DNA from: Cordia subcordata
Lineage: Eukaryota > Streptophyta > Magnoliopsida > Boraginales > Cordiaceae
Reading direction: 5' to 3'
NCBI GenBank assembly: GCA_028554755.1
Contig: JAPTOF010000006.1
Span: 17,793,001-17,857,000 of the forward strand
DNA: 64,000 nucleotides
Part shown: in pieces, positions 24,201 to 37,075 of the stretch
How positions within the stretch are numbered: the stretch's first letter is position 1
How the letters are laid out: every line of letters begins with the position of its first letter
Program-made: the position numbers and the translations under genes
Notes under the pieces: model-generated
Told to the model about the DNA's origin: nothing
Seen by the model: the letters and a program-made list of their open reading frames with translations, nothing else
Databases searched by the model: none

Positions 24201-25195
24201 AGGAGCCTATTAATGATTCCCATGTGTCTAGAGATGTTACACCTAGAGTTCCCTTCCCATGCCTTAGAGAGGCCTACACCTAGTGAGGATTCTAGGTTTT
24301 TCAAGGTTTTAGAACGTCTTAAGGACCTTAAGGTCAATCTTCCTTCGATAGAAGCGATTCTTTCTATTCCCTCCTATTCTAAGTCCTTTAAAGATCTTTG
24401 CACAAGAAAGCATAGGTCATCGAACATTCCTAAGAAGGTGAGGCTTACAGAGAAAGTGAGTAGTATTTCCACTTCGGGCCTTTCGGCCAAAATAAGTAAA
24501 CTCAAAGCTTTCGCCATTCCTTGTAGGATCCGTGAGACCCAGATTGATCACTCCTTGTTAGATTTAGGATCTATTGTGAATCTCATTCCCTCCTCCGTCT
24601 TTCAGTAGCTAGGTCTAAGTGAGTTGTTCTCTACATATGTTATTCTTTAGCTAGCTGATATATCCGAGTGTAGACCTAGAGGTGTGATAGAGGATGTTAT
24701 GGTACAGGTAGGTGAGTTCATGTACCCTGTTGACTTCATAGTATTAGATATGGATTCAGGACACGACTCTAGACATTTCACTCCCGTTCTATTAGGTCGC
24801 CCCTTCCTTGCCACGACAGATGCCATTATTCATTGTAAGTCGGGGTTATTAGAGATGACATTTAGGAATTTAAGGTCCACCATAAAGGTTGCCGAGGCGG
24901 TGAATAAGGCTAGTATAAGAGGAGAGGATGAAGAAGAGTGCTTTAGGGTTGATGTGATTGATTCTTATGTAGAGGACTTTATAGAGAGAACTATGACCAA
25001 TAGAGGAGATTTGAAAAAATTTGAAGAATTGATGTCTAGCTTTGATTTAGACACCTTAGAGCAAAAATGTGTGGCTTCTACTTCCTTGATTGATATGTCA
25101 CTTGAGGTTAATCCTTCTAGTCTTGATTCTAGTGACGCCCCGTTGATGATGTTAAGGTTGAGTCCCCCTTGGTTGAGCCTATCCCTTCTTTAGAG
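24201..25195 (+). pseudogene. Retropepsin-like protease region, plus-strand element
   Basis: Cleaves the gag-pol polyprotein in an intact element. The active-site block reads LLDLGSIVNLIPSSVFQ (about 24,555-24,608), the Athila-type DLG(A/S)S.N version of the aspartic protease motif, followed by a stop. The second half, DFIVLDMDSGHDSRHFTPVL, then LLGRPFLATTDAIIHCKSG, is in the frame starting at 24,684. The linker to RT is low in conservation. Confidence 0.75.
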
Positions 25196-25329
25196 CTCAA
25201 ACCACTTCCCGATCATTTGAAGTTTGCATTCCTAGGCCATGGTGAGACCCATCCAGTCATCATAGCTTCCGATCTTTCCAGTGAGCATGAGGAGCGTCTC
25301 TTAGAGGTTCTTAGGAAACATAGGAAGGC

Positions 25330-26470
25330 TAGGGTGGAAAATTGATGATTTAAAAGGTATAGACCCTTCAGTTTGCATGCATCGTATTGACATTGAGGAT
25401 GGAGCCATTCCTTCTAAGGACTATTTCCCATTGCCTTTTCTAGATCAGATCTTAGATAGAGTAGCTGGGCATAGCTACTATTACTTTCTAGATGGCTATT
25501 CTGGGTATAATCAGATCCCCGTGTTTCCTAAGAATCAGGAGAAGACCACCTTTACTTGCCCCTATGACACTTTTGCCTATACGAGGATGCCCTTCAGTCT
25601 ATGTAATACCCTAGCGACATTTCAGAGGTGTATGATGGCCATTTTTAGTGATATGATTGAGAGGCATTTAAAGAAATTTATGAATGATTTCTCAACCTTC
25701 GAAGATAGTTTTGATGAGTGCTTGAGTTATCTCTATTTAGTCTTAGACCGATGTGCATAAAAGAATCTAGTATTGAGCTTGGAGAAATCCTACTTCATGG
25801 TGCAACGAGGGATAGTGTTGAGTCATATTGTCTCATATAGTGGAATTCAGGTTGACCCGGCTAAGGTAGAAGTAATTGAAAACTTGCCTGTCCCTACATG
25901 TGTTTAGAATGTTAGATCTTTTCTAGGGCATGTAGGATTCTACCATAGGTTCATTAAGGATTTTAGCCATATAGCGCGCCCTTTGTCTAGGCTCTTGGCA
26001 CAAGATGTCTCTTTTAAGTTTGAGATGAGTGTGTTAGAGCTTTCAATAGGCTTAAATCCTTATTGTCTACATCCCCAATTATCCAGCCACCTAACTATAG
26101 TCTCCCATTTAAGGTTATGTGTGATGCATCTGATTATGTGATAGGAGCTATTTTAGGTCAAAGGAAGGCCAAGTTGCCCCATGTTGTGTACTATGCTAGT
26201 AAGACTCTTGATGAAGCCCAAAAGAACTATGCCACCACAGAAAAAGAGTTTCTAGCAATAGTCTTCTCCTTTGACAAGTTTAGGTCGTACATCCTAGGGT
26301 CCAAAGTGATTATCTACGTAGATCATGCGGCATTGAAGTATTTGTTGTCTAAGAAAAAATCAAACCCTCGCTTGATTAGGTAGTTACTCCTCCTTCAAGA
26401 GTTTGACATCAAAATCCAGGATAAGAAGGGTAGAGAAAATTTAGTTGCGGATCATCTTTCCTATCTTGTT
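25330..26470 (+). pseudogene. Reverse transcriptase and RNase H, plus-strand element
   Basis: RT blocks are KDYFPLPFLDQILDRVAGH, YYFLDGYSGYNQI and TFTCPYDTFAYTRMPFSLCN. The catalytic block reads KKFMNDFSTFEDSFDECL, where the family has FMDD, so one catalytic aspartate is lost. [21 protein letters not shown] sequence follows near 25,920. After a frameshift near 26,030 comes RNase [37 protein letters not shown], then [17 protein letters not shown] and [10 protein letters not shown]. Confidence 0.85.
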
Positions 26471-26659
26471 AGTAAGCCTTCTTGTGATCTTTCCCCTTTT
26501 CATGATTCATTCCCCAATAAGCATTTATTTGCCATCTCTCATCACACACAATGGTTTGCTCATATTATCAATTATCTTGCCACAAGACGCTTTCCTTCCC
26601 ATTGAGAGAAAACAGAAAGAGATGGGTTCCTAGCACAAGTAAGGCATTTCTTTTAGAAG

Positions 26660-27843
26660 GATCCCTATCTTTTTAAAGTGTGTGCAGATCAAATGATTCA
26701 TCGGTGTATGCTTGAAGATAAGCTTGAAAGCGTGTTGAGCATATGTCATGATGAGGGGTATGGAGGTCATTTTAGTGGGAAGAAGACTGCCGTGAAGGTC
26801 TTGCAATGTGGATTATTTTGGCCCACTCTCTTTAGGGATGCCCAAGAGTATTGCAAAAAGTGTTGTAGATGTCAACAATCTGGGTCTATCTCTAGGAGAA
26901 ACATAATGCCTTTAGCCTCTATTCTTCTATGTGAGTTATTTAATGTTTGGGGTATAGATTTCATGGGACCATTTCCACCTTCCTTTGGGTCCCAATACAT
27001 TTTAGTGGCCGTTGATTATGTTTCCAAATAGGTTGAGGCTATTCCCATATGCACTAATGACTATAGGGTAGTGGTTAAGTTCATTATGGAAAACATTTTC
27101 TCCAGATTTGGAGTTCTTAGGGTCTTGATTAGTGATGAGGGTTTGCATTTTTGCCATAGGACTTTAGAGGCCTTGTTGAGAAGATATTCGGTCACCCACA
27201 AGGTAGCTACTCCATATCACCTGTAAACTAGTAGACAAGTAGAGGTGTCCAATAGGGAGATCAAGCATGTTTTAGAGAAAATGGTTAGGCCCGATAGGAG
27301 AGATTGGTCTATCAGGCTAAATGATGCTTTTTGGGCCTACCGTACTGCCTTTAAGACTCCCATTGGTATGTCTCCATATAAATTGGTTTATGGGAATGCT
27401 TGTCACTTGCCGGTAGAACTACATCATAGGGCTTATTGGGCCATTAAAGCCCTAAATTTTGATTTGGCAAAAGCGGGTAAGAAGAGAAAGCTTGACCTAG
27501 CGGAATTAGAGGAGCTTAGGTTTGAGGCGTATGAGAATGCTAAGCTTTATAAGGATAGGATAAAAAGAATTCATATAAATATATTTTTAAGAAATCATTC
27601 TCCCCCTTCGATAAAGTTTGGTTGTTTAACTCACGTTTGAAGCTCTTTCCAAGTAAGCTCAAGTCAAGATGGGATGGTTTGTATGAGGTGTTGGTTGCCT
27701 ACCCTTCCGGAGCGGTCAAGATCAAGGACTTGAAGGATGGCCGAGAGTTGACTGTAAATGGGCAACGCATAAAGCTTGCATATGATCCGAGCATGGCTCT
27801 TGTGGATGTTTTAATGCTTCAAGATCCCATGTATGGAGGTTAA
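26660..27843 (+). pseudogene. Integrase, plus-strand element
   Basis: Inserts the cDNA into the genome in an intact element. The H2C2 zinc-binding part is C...H...GGHFSGKKTAVKVLQ, FWPTLFRDAQEYCKKCCRCQ. The catalytic core follows with D in WGIDFMGPFPPSFG, D in VLISDEGLHF and E in [10 protein letters not shown], so the D-D-E triad is readable. The next block is [22 protein letters not shown] shift near 27,600 leads to the C-terminal part (KSRWDGLYEVLVAYPSGAVK, then ELTVNGQRIK) ending at TAA 27,841-27,843. Stops interrupt at about 27,029 and 27,224. Confidence 0.85.
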
Positions 27844-29223
27844 AGATAAGTTGGTGATTGCCTAGCTAATGGCATGGTGATTAGCGCTACTAGGAGGCAA
27901 CCTAGATTCAATTTTGCAATTTTGCATTTATTTCACTTTCTTTCCTTTTTGTTATCTTTCTTTTACTTTCACCCATACCAAAGTGTTGAATCTCAATCTT
28001 TTGTCCCATAAGATAAACCATTGCTTATTATTGCACTTGCCAATGCAAGTTTGCATAGGCAATGCCACTAACCTTGTTTTCTTTGTGAGTATATGTGAAT
28101 TTTAAGTCACAAGGTTAATAGTATGGTGATTTATCACTAGCATAGAGAGCTTTGAAGACAATGCAAGGTTGTATCTATCCTTTCTCTACTTGTTCCCCAT
28201 GTTTCTACCCCATCCCCACCACCCTTACTTACTTTGTAATGCTGATTTGCTAAAGGACAAGCAAAGTTTAGGTTTGGGGGTGTAGGAGTTTGGTTTTCTT
28301 GTTATACACTTTGTGTAGGGTAGATGTGCATGATCTGCTTAAAATTGTGAAAATTTTTCAAATTTTTATGCATGAAGAGTTGTTTATTTCTTGTTTGATT
28401 GTTATGTTGGCTATTGTGGTTGACTCAATTGATTAGTGAATATAAGTAGCATCATGGGGAAGTGAATGGAGTGGAGAGAGAATCGAGACTTGGAGAAAAT
28501 GCCCTTGAAATTTGTGGGGAGTGAGGACCTTTAAAAATGATCCCTGTAGCCACCCTATAGCTTGGTAGGAAAGAGTGAAGAGAAAAAAGAAAAAGGTTGT
28601 TGATATGAATGCCCCTCCCTTGATTGGTATTTTTCCTGTGCCTAAGCCTTTATTTTTCTTTTCTTTTTGTGTGAATACAATACAAAGCATGAAAAATCCA
28701 AAAAAATTGAAAAGGATAAAAGGTGAAAAAATATCAAAAAGATGAAAAAAAAATTGGAAAAGAGAAAAAGCCAAAGGCACAAAAAAGTTTTGTGAATAAG
28801 TGCATAAGTGACACAATGTCAACTTAGCACATGCTATCATCTTTGTAGATATGTGAATAAGGCTTTTATAAGCCATTACATTTGTATATTCTCTCATCTT
28901 GTCTTTGAGGCTTGGTGCATGTTGCGTAGGCCATGTTAGTTGAGGAGGAACAAAATATCAACATTCTGAGTGCGTGAGTTAGAATCTTAGGCTTATAGTG
29001 GATTGGCTACTTGGGAAATTCCCATGAGGAACGAGACCCTTTATGAGTAGAGAGAGGATCCAAAGAGACTTGGGGATCTCTCCATAATAGGAATGCCCCC
29101 TTTATGCTTCCAAACTAACCTTGATAACGAGTCAATCTCTTAGGTAACCTTTTACATCAGCTTTAGAAATAAAGTTAAGATTGGGCTTGCTTGGGGACAA
29201 GCAACGAGAAGGTTTCAAGGTGT
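27844..29223 (+). mobile_element. 3' non-coding part of the plus-strand element
   Basis: About 1.4 kb between integrase and the 3' LTR. Some Athila elements carry an env-like third frame here. None is seen. It holds a T-rich then A-rich low-complexity pair (about 28,640-28,790). The purine-rich run before the LTR is weak (AACGAGAAGG). Confidence 0.7.
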
Positions 29224-31090
29224 TGACGTGTTGTGTTTTTGTATGTGTTTGAATTGTTATTTCTCTATATTTTGGAGGTGTATTGAGCTTAAATAGTTGC
29301 ATTAGTGTACTACTTGTGCTAGGTATAGGCTTAAGTGTATACAACTATACATAGTTGAGTTTAAAAGATAAATACTACATTAGTGGCTTGTTTTGGATGT
29401 TATAGGTGAGATCAAGAATTGTTTGGAGATCAACGAAGATGGAGATGGTTTGAGTAAGGATTGGAAGCATAATTGAAGATGAAAAGTGGAAGAAAATCAA
29501 GTTTAGAGGCTCCTGGACAAAGGTCAAGACAATTAGAAGCAAAACGCAACTAAAATGAAGCCAAAATAGAGCAAATAGGCACTACTGGAACACTAGCTTC
29601 AAAGTACCAGTGCACCGGCTCACTATTTTGCCCAAATAGATAAAAAGCTTCTACTACCAGAATAGAGGCCCCTTGGTACCGGTGCTCTGGTTTAGCGTTT
29701 CGTTAGTCACAGAAATTAGCTATATAAGCCCACTTTTGGTCATTTTACAAAAGAACAAGAAATATTCTTTCACACCCATCCCTAAACCCTAATTCCTCTT
29801 TCACCAACCTCCAACACACACACTTACACACTTTTCACCTAGTTTTAAGCTCCTTTGGAGGGTTTTAAGCACTTGGATTAAAGGCTACTCAAGGATTTTG
29901 TACAAAAATTGCTAGGATGGAATGGGAGTTTTCTATTCTCTCCTTCATCCTCTATTATATTATGTTTGAGTAGATTTGTTTTAGGTGATGAAACTTGTGT
30001 AGTAGGTTGATTCTATACTTCTATATTATGGGATTCAATGGCTTAATGTATATACATATGCTATTGTTTTCTTGTTTTAATGGCGATTGTTCCATACATG
30101 TCTAGGTGTTTGATAATATGTCTATGAGAGTTGCATATGTATAAATTGAAGATTTTTTGCTACTAAACATCTCTAGTCCATTCTATAATCAATTCTATGT
30201 GTTTATGTGTGGATCATATGAAGTGGGTAATGCTTATATTCGTGTCCATGTGTATGTTTGCATGCCTAGTAGTAAATATGATCTCAATATTGCATACATG
30301 TTAGTTCAAAAATGCTTTTAATGGTGTAATCCAAGCATGACGATGTTTGGTAGTCGAATAGGTCCCTTTGTTCACAAACACCTTGTATAAGAACATATAT
30401 AAATGCGTTAATAGGTCAAATCCTGCTATTGTGACCCTAGAATGACAAAGCATAATTAAAGGCTAGTCTAAATCGAGTCTTCTTTGGCTTTAAATCTTGC
30501 AATAGATTTCTAGGTAGATTTAGGCGACTCTAGCGACACTAGGTCTTGGCTTTAAATCCAGCCAATGATTTAAGTACTAGGGTAGGCTTGTTTTAGGTCA
30601 TCTAGGAAGCTAATTAGTCACTGTTAAGGTCCTAGGTCATAAGGACCACGCCATAGCTCTAGAAGGCGCCATCTAGGGACGAACCCGTACTAAGTCCTAA
30701 GGAGAAATTAGGATATTAACTAAGCAAACTAGTAAAAGAGCAATTGATGATTAATCCTTTCCATGTAATCCTGTAGTATTGGAATCTAGGATCACCCATT
30801 AACAAGTAGATGTCACCCTAATCCTCTCCATTTGTTCGTTTTCTCTAGATAGCTTGTCTCTAAGCTTTCCCTTTGTAGTTTTATTTTCTTTAGTTAGGGC
30901 TCTTGACCATCCAAAAACACCAAAAAATAGTTTGTTTAAGTTTTCTTTTTGGCATTCTCTAGGACACACACGTAGAATCCACCCCACAACATAGACACCT
31001 GTAGCTCGACACCCATTCTTGCACACACTAAACTACATCGATCCGTGTGCTTGCGGGTCTTTAGAGCTTGCACTCGAGAGATGACTATCA
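29224..31090 (+). repeat. 3' LTR of the plus-strand element
   Basis: 1,867 bp, starting TGACGTGTTGTG and ending GACTATCA. The TATA box is at 29,721 and hairpin boxes lie near 30,482 and 30,545. It differs from the 5' LTR by scattered substitutions and small indels, showing the insertion is not recent. Confidence 0.88.
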
Positions 31091-31134
31091 CTAACCACCA
31101 TGCTGTCAGCCAAACAAACACCAATTCTTCTTCA

Positions 31135-32400
31135 ACCTTCATATATGGGATCCTAAAGCATTAAAACTTAAAGCATTGCCCGTTCACCGTCAACTCTCAG
31201 CCATCCTTCTAGTCCTTGATCTTGACCGCTCCAAAAGGGTAGATATCTAACACTTCAGACAGACCATCCCATCTTGACTTGGGCTTACCTAGAAAGAGCT
31301 TCAATCGTGAGTTAAATAACCAAACTTTATTGGAGAGAGAGAATGATTTCTTAAGAATCTGTCTATCGTGAATCCTTTTTATCGTATCCTTATAAAGTTT
31401 GGCGTTCTCATACGCCTCAAATCTAAGCTCTCCAACTCCGTTAAGTCAAGCTTTCTTTTCTCACCAACTCTTGCCCAATCAAAATTTAGGGCCTTGATGG
31501 CCAAATAAGCCCTATGCTATAGTTCTACTGGCAAATGACAAGCTTTCCTATAAACCAATCTATACGGAGACATAGCAATGGAAGTCTTAAAGGCAGTACG
31601 ATAGGCCCATAAATCATCATTCAACCTAATAGACCAATTTCTCCTATCGGGCCTAACTATTTTCTCTAAAATATGCTTGATCTCTCTATTGGACACCTCT
31701 ACTTGTCCATTAGTTTGCGGGTGATAAGGAGTAGCTACCTTGTGGGTGACTGAATATCTTCTCAACAAGGCCTTTAAAGTCTTATGGCGAAAATGCAAAC
31801 CCCTATCACTAATCAAGACCCTAGAGACTCCAAATCTAGAGAAAATGTTCTCCTTATTAAAGTTAACCACTACCCTATGGTCATTAGTAAGTGTAGGAAT
31901 AGCCTCAACCCATTTGGACACATAATCAACGGCCATTAAAATGTATTGGTACCTAAAGAAAGGTGGAATTAGACCCATGAAATCTATACCTCAAACATTA
32001 AATAACTCACATGGAAGAATAAGGGATAAAGGAATCATGTTTCTCGTAGAGATAGACCCGAATTGTTGACATCTAAAATACTTTTTGCAATATTCTTGGG
32101 CATCCCTAAAACGAGTGGGTCAAAATAATCCACATTGCAAGACCTTTGTGGTAGTCTTTTTCCCACTAAAATGACCTCCACATCCCTTATCGTGACACAT
32201 ACTTAACACGCTCTCAAACACATCCTCAGGCACACATTGGTGAATCATTTGATCCACACACACTTTGAAAAGATAGGGATCCTCCCAAAAGAAATGTCTA
32301 ACTTGTGCTAGGAACCTATCTTTCTCTTTCTCCCTTCTCTTAATGGGAGGGAAATCGCCATGTGGCAAGATAGTTAACTATGTCAGCAGGCCAAGATGTG
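31135..32400 (-). pseudogene. Integrase, minus-strand element
   Basis: Read leftward: a zinc-binding part GGHFSGKKTTTKVLQCGLF, then the catalytic core [38 protein letters not shown] and [19 protein letters not shown]. Next come [19 protein letters not shown] and the C-terminal tail near 31,250-31,140 (SRWDGLSEVLDIYPFGAVKI-like). The second Asp and the Glu of the triad are intact, and the first lies across a stop near 31,985. It ends about 45 bases before the plus-strand insertion. Confidence 0.82.
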
Positions 32401-32500
32401 CGAGGAGAAATGGCAAACAATTGCTTATCGGGAAAGGAATCACCAAAAGGGGATGGATCACTAGAAGACTCACTAACATGACGAGGAAGATGATCCGCAA

Positions 32501-33530
32501 CTAAATTTTCTCTATCTTTTTATCTCGGATCTCAACATCAAATTCTTGAAGAAGGAGCAACCACCTAATCAAGCGGGGCTTAGATTCTTTGTTAGCTAAT
32601 ACATCCCTCAATGCAGCATGATCGGTGTAAACAATCACTTTAGACCCTAGGCTGTATGACCTAAACTTGTTAAGGGAGAAAACAACTGCTAGAAGCTCTT
32701 TTTTGGTGGTGGTATAGTTCTTTTGGGCTTCATCAAGAGTCTTACTAGCATAGTACACTACATGAGGCAACTTATCTCGCCGTTGACCTAAAATAGTTCC
32801 TATTGCATAATCAGATGCATCACACATAACCTCAAATGGAAGATTATAGTCAGGCGACTGAATGATTAGGGATGTAGAAAATAAGGATTTAAGCCTATCA
32901 AAAGCTCTAACACACTCATCATCAAATTTAAAAGAGACATCTTGTGCCAAGAGCCTAGATAAGGGGTGCACTATATGGCTAAAATCCTTAATGAACCTAT
33001 GGTAGAATCCTGCTTGCCCTAGAAAAGATCTAACATCCTTAACATACTTAGGGATAGGCAATTTTTCAATTAATTCTTCCTTAGCCGGGTCAACTTGAAT
33101 TCCACAAAAATGAGACAACATGACCCAAAACTAACCCTCGTTGCACCATGAAGTGGGATTTCTCCCAACTCAACACTAGATTCTTCTCCACACAACGGTT
33201 TAAGACTAAATAGAGATGACTCAAGCACTTATCAAAACTATCTCTAAAGATTGAGAAGTCATCCATGAAAATCTCTAAATGCTTCTTTATCATGTCACTA
33301 AAAATGGCCATCATACATATCTAAAATGTCGCTGGGCCATTACATAGACCGAAGGGCATCCTCCTATAAGCAAAAGTGCCATATGGACAAGTAAAGGTGC
33401 TCTTCTCCTGGTCCTTAGAAAACACGGGGATCTGATTATAACCCAAATAGACATATAGAAAACAATAATAGCTATGCCTTGCTGCTCTATCTAAAATTTG
33501 ATCTAGAAAAGGCAATGGAAAATGATCCTT
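32501..33530 (-). pseudogene. Reverse transcriptase and RNase H, minus-strand element
   Basis: RT blocks: MPFLDQILDRAARHSYYCFL, GYNQIPVFSKDQEKSTFTCP, YRRMPFGLCNGPATF and the catalytic block IFMDDFSIFRDSFDKCLSHL, intact here. Then comes [20 protein letters not shown]. RNase H follows without a break: [37 protein letters not shown], then [16 protein letters not shown]. Shifts separate the three frames (33,515-33,321, 33,314-33,090, 33,121-32,501). Confidence 0.85.
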
Positions 33531-33799
33531 CTAAGTTTTGGAGTTGAGCTTTCTATAATCAATACAAACTCTCTACCTCGTGGGAGCACGTGTAGGGATA
33601 AGCTCTCCTCTCTCATTCTCAACAACCGTGATCCTAGCCTTCTTATGGATGACTTAGACTGGGCTAACCCACTCACTATTAAAGATCAGATAAAAGATGC
33701 CTGCTTCTAAAAGCTTAATGATCTCTTTCTTAACTACTTAGTTCATATGTAGGTTTAGCCTCTTTTACATCTCCCTAGAAGAAATGGCTCCATCCTTAG

Positions 33800-34900
33800 G
33801 TGAATACGATGCATGGAAACCGAAGGGCCTATACCTCTTAAATCATCAATTATCTACCCTATAGTCTTCCTATGTTTCCTAAGAACCTCTAAGAGATGCC
33901 CCTCATGCTCACTAGAAAGATTGGAAACTATGATAACCGGAAGGGTCTTACTAGGGCCTAAGAATACATACTTCAAATGGTTGGGAAGGGTTTTGAGCTC
34001 TAAAGAAGGAGTAGGCTTAACCAAGGGGGTCTCAACCTCAACATCATCAATGGGAGCATCACTAGAATCAAGACTAGAAGGGTTAACCTCAAATGACTTT
34101 TCAATCAAAGGACTCTCAACTATGGAGGTAAAGGCTACATATTTCTGTTCTAAGGTCTCCAAATCAAAGCTAGACAATAATTCATCAAATTTTCTCAAAT
34201 TTTCTCTATTGGTCATAGTTTTCTCTACAAAGTCCTTGACACAAGAATCAATTACATAAACCCTAAAGCACTCTTCTCCATCCTTTCCTCCTATACCACC
34301 TCGGCAACCTTCACGGTGGACCTCAAATTCCCAAATTTCACCTCTAATAACCGCAACCTACAATGAATAATGGCATCTATGGTGGCAAAGAGGGGGTGAC
34401 CTAGAAGAACAGGTATAGAATGTCTAGAGTCATGTCTCGAATCCATATCTAACAATATGAAGTCAATAAGGTACGCAACTCACTTACCTGGACTATAACG
34501 TTCTCTCACACCCATAGGTCTATGCTCGAACCTATCAGCTAGTTGAAAAGTAACATGTGTAGGGGATAACTCACCTAGACCTAGCTACCAATAGATGGAG
34601 TAGGGGATAAGATTCACACTGGACCCTAAATCTAACAAGGCATGATCAATCTGGGTCTCTCTAATTCTACAAGGAATGCTGAAAGCTCTAGGGTCACTCA
34701 TTTTGGCCGAGAGGCCCAAAGTACAAATAGTACTCACCTTCTCCGTAAGCCTCACCTTCTTAAGAATGTTTGATGACCTAGTTTCCTTGTACAAAGATCC
34801 TTAAAGAACTTAGAATAGAATGGAATGTAAAGGATCGTATCTATCAACAGAAGATTGACCTTAAAGTACTTAAGATACTCTAAAACCTTGAAAAACCTAG
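33800..34900 (-). pseudogene. Protease and linker region, minus-strand element
   Basis: The active-site block reads ALLDLGSSVNLIPYSIYW (about 34,640-34,590), the Athila-type aspartic protease motif. The linker 34,216-33,854 matches the plus-strand copy (FEVNPSSLDSSDAP, LSSEHEGHLLEVLRKHRK). Frames shift at least twice. Confidence 0.75.
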
Positions 34901-36803
34901 AATCTTCACTAGGTGTGGGTCTCTCTAAGACGGATGGGAAGGGGACTCTAGGTTTAACATCTCTAGACAAATAGAAATCATTAATAGGCTCCTTTCTCTC
35001 TCGATAAGTGTGGGAAGTACTACTCTCTCCATGGTCTCTTGTGGGCTCAACTCTCTCAATAGGACCCTTTCTAGAATCCCTCTCAACAGGGCTACTATGT
35101 GGCTCTCTAGACTCACAAGGATCACTAGATGCAGGCACTACAAAGTCAACTCCTACCCTATTATCCACTACCCTACTGCTCTTAAGAGTGATGACAGCCT
35201 TAGCCTAGGCCTGAGGGGGATAAGTGGTATCAGTGGAGGAACAGGATTGGACTCTAAGGTTTACCTCCAGCTAAGAGGGTAATTTCCTAGGGTCTCTAGT
35301 ACTCAGCTGACTAGCAATCTGTCCTAATTGTGCCTCAAACTCGCCATTTGCTACCTTTTTTTTGCTAATTCCTGCTGCTGGTTCTAAATGAATTGCATTA
35401 TCTTCATCATGTCATTACTAGGAGGTTGCCTACTGGAGAGAGCAGGTAAAGCCTGAGGTTGATGAGCACTAGTGAGACAGGGATGATTAAGATGATAGAA
35501 ACCTGGGGGATATTAAGGATGGGGACGCTGTTGGGGTGGAGCTTGGGCATGTGATCTAGACTTATGTTGACCTCATCTCCAAGAAAATTTTAGGTTGTCC
35601 CTCTAAACCCAATTGTATGTGTTTGAGTATGGATTATACTCACGAGAATAACCTTGTGTGGCACATACTTGCTCTTTCATGAATTCGGGAAATTGGGATG
35701 CTAAAGGGCAAGCTATGGTCTCATGAGATAACTCGGAACACAATGCACAAACCTCAACAACTAAGGGGCAGAGGAAGAACTTATGGAACTAGTCTTATGA
35801 CCATGAGATGAAAGAGATAAAGAAATGAATTGATCTAGTTTATTCATTAAAGCTCTACCTTAGCAGGTAAATCTAAAGAAACTCCAAGCTCATTAACACT
35901 TTTTCTATTACCTCCCCAACTAGACCTTTCCATAGCAAAATTTTGAAAAGAATTTTTGGCCATCAACTCCATTTTCTCCCATGCCTCAGTCGGTCTCAAA
36001 AGATAGAAGCCATCACCGAAAGCGACATTGATCATCATCCTATTTTGTTCATTTAAACCTTGAAAGAAATATTGCAATAGGTCATGATTGCCATACCCGT
36101 GGCGTGGACATTGTCTAAGAAGGTCTTTGAATCTCTCCCAAGCCTCATGAAAGGATTCTAGATCATGTTGGGAGAAAGTCATAATAGTAGTCCTAAGGTC
36201 GACCGTCTTAGCCGTGGGATAAAATTTTTTAAAGAACTTAGATTAAAGCTCAGCCCATGTAGTAATGCAACCATTAGGAAAGGAATGAAACCAAGAACTA
36301 GTGTTATCCTGAAGAGAGAAAGGAAACAATCTTAGACATATGACCTCTTGGGGGACATTGAGGACATGGAGAGTGGAACTCATCTCAACAAAATCAATGG
36401 TATGCTCTAGAGAACTCTTATTGCTTCTCCCATAGAAGTAAGGAATTATGGCCAACATATTAGACTTAATCTCGAAGTTCGTCTCTCCCAAACCTAGAAT
36501 TTGAATAGCCAAATTAGGTTTGAAGGCTTCGGGGAGAAAGAATTGCCTAAGAGTGAGTTCCTCATCTATAGGTAGATCCGGTCTACGGGGCTTTTGTCTA
36601 AAATGATCTTGGGCTTGATGCCCATGGTGATCATGAGGTGGATTGGGATTCATTAGGGGAATGGGAGGATTAGGAGGATGATTGGGTTCGGCCATCTCCT
36701 CAAGAAGATCTCTTAAATTCCTAAAATGTCTAGCAATTCTATCGAGTTCGGGATTAAGAGGAACTAGGGGATTTCTAACGGATCTCTGACCAAGCATGCA
36801 CAA
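34900..36803 (-). pseudogene. Athila-type gag, minus-strand element
   Basis: Starts MCMLGQRSVRNPLVPLNPEL at 36,803. It shows a Pro-rich stretch (about 36,640-36,560), FEIKSNMLAIIPYFYGRSNK, and LFPFSLQDNTSSWFHSFPNG ending at a stop near 36,243. MTFSQHDLESFHEAWERFKD and FFQGLNEQNRMMINVAFGDG follow at 36,182. The piece at 35,168-34,752 covers the charged C-terminal part before protease. It is less damaged than the plus-strand gag. Confidence 0.82.
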
Positions 36804-37051
36804 ACTATCCTAACCGGCCAATTCAACCCCTGAAAACTTCAATATTCCTCAAACTACAGCAAATAAACCACAGTCCTAGAAAGTCTACTAAAAACAAAAA
36901 CAAAAACAAAAATAGATAAACAAGAACTAAAGCAAGATAATATAAATAAAAAGCAAGATAAAGAAACCTAATCAAACTATAACGAAAAAGCAAGTAAAAC
37001 AAATAAAGCAACTACCAAAACACACAAACAAAGAATGCTAACCACCGTGCC

Positions 37052-37069
37052 TCCCTAGTAACGGTGCCA
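37052..37069 (-). other. Primer-binding site of the minus-strand element
   Basis: TGGCACCGTTACTAGGGA, six bases after the 5' LTR end, close to the Athila-type site complementary to tRNA-Asp. Confidence 0.7.
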
Positions 37070-37075
37070 AGAACG

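Larger units (their letters stand above)
20259..31090 (+). mobile_element. Athila-like Ty3/gypsy element (plus), nested in the minus-strand element
   Basis: Complete in structure: LTRs 20,259-22,126 and 29,224-31,090, both TG...GACTATCA, primer-binding site at 22,133, gag, protease, RT, RNase H and integrase in order, then 1.4 kb of non-coding sequence. The flanks CTAAT (20,254-20,258) and CTAAC (31,091-31,095) are a 5-bp target duplication with one mismatch. The two outer halves of the minus-strand element join smoothly across it (ATGGTG(G/A)TTAGCGCTAC, matching its own copy at 27,874). Coding frames carry many stops and two or more shifts. The RT motif reads FMND instead of FMDD, so it is dead. 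Confidence 0.88.

Noticed and set aside
27844..29223. Env-like third frame in the plus-strand element
   Set aside because: Only short frames with low-complexity composition are present, and no transmembrane or surface-protein pattern is readable.
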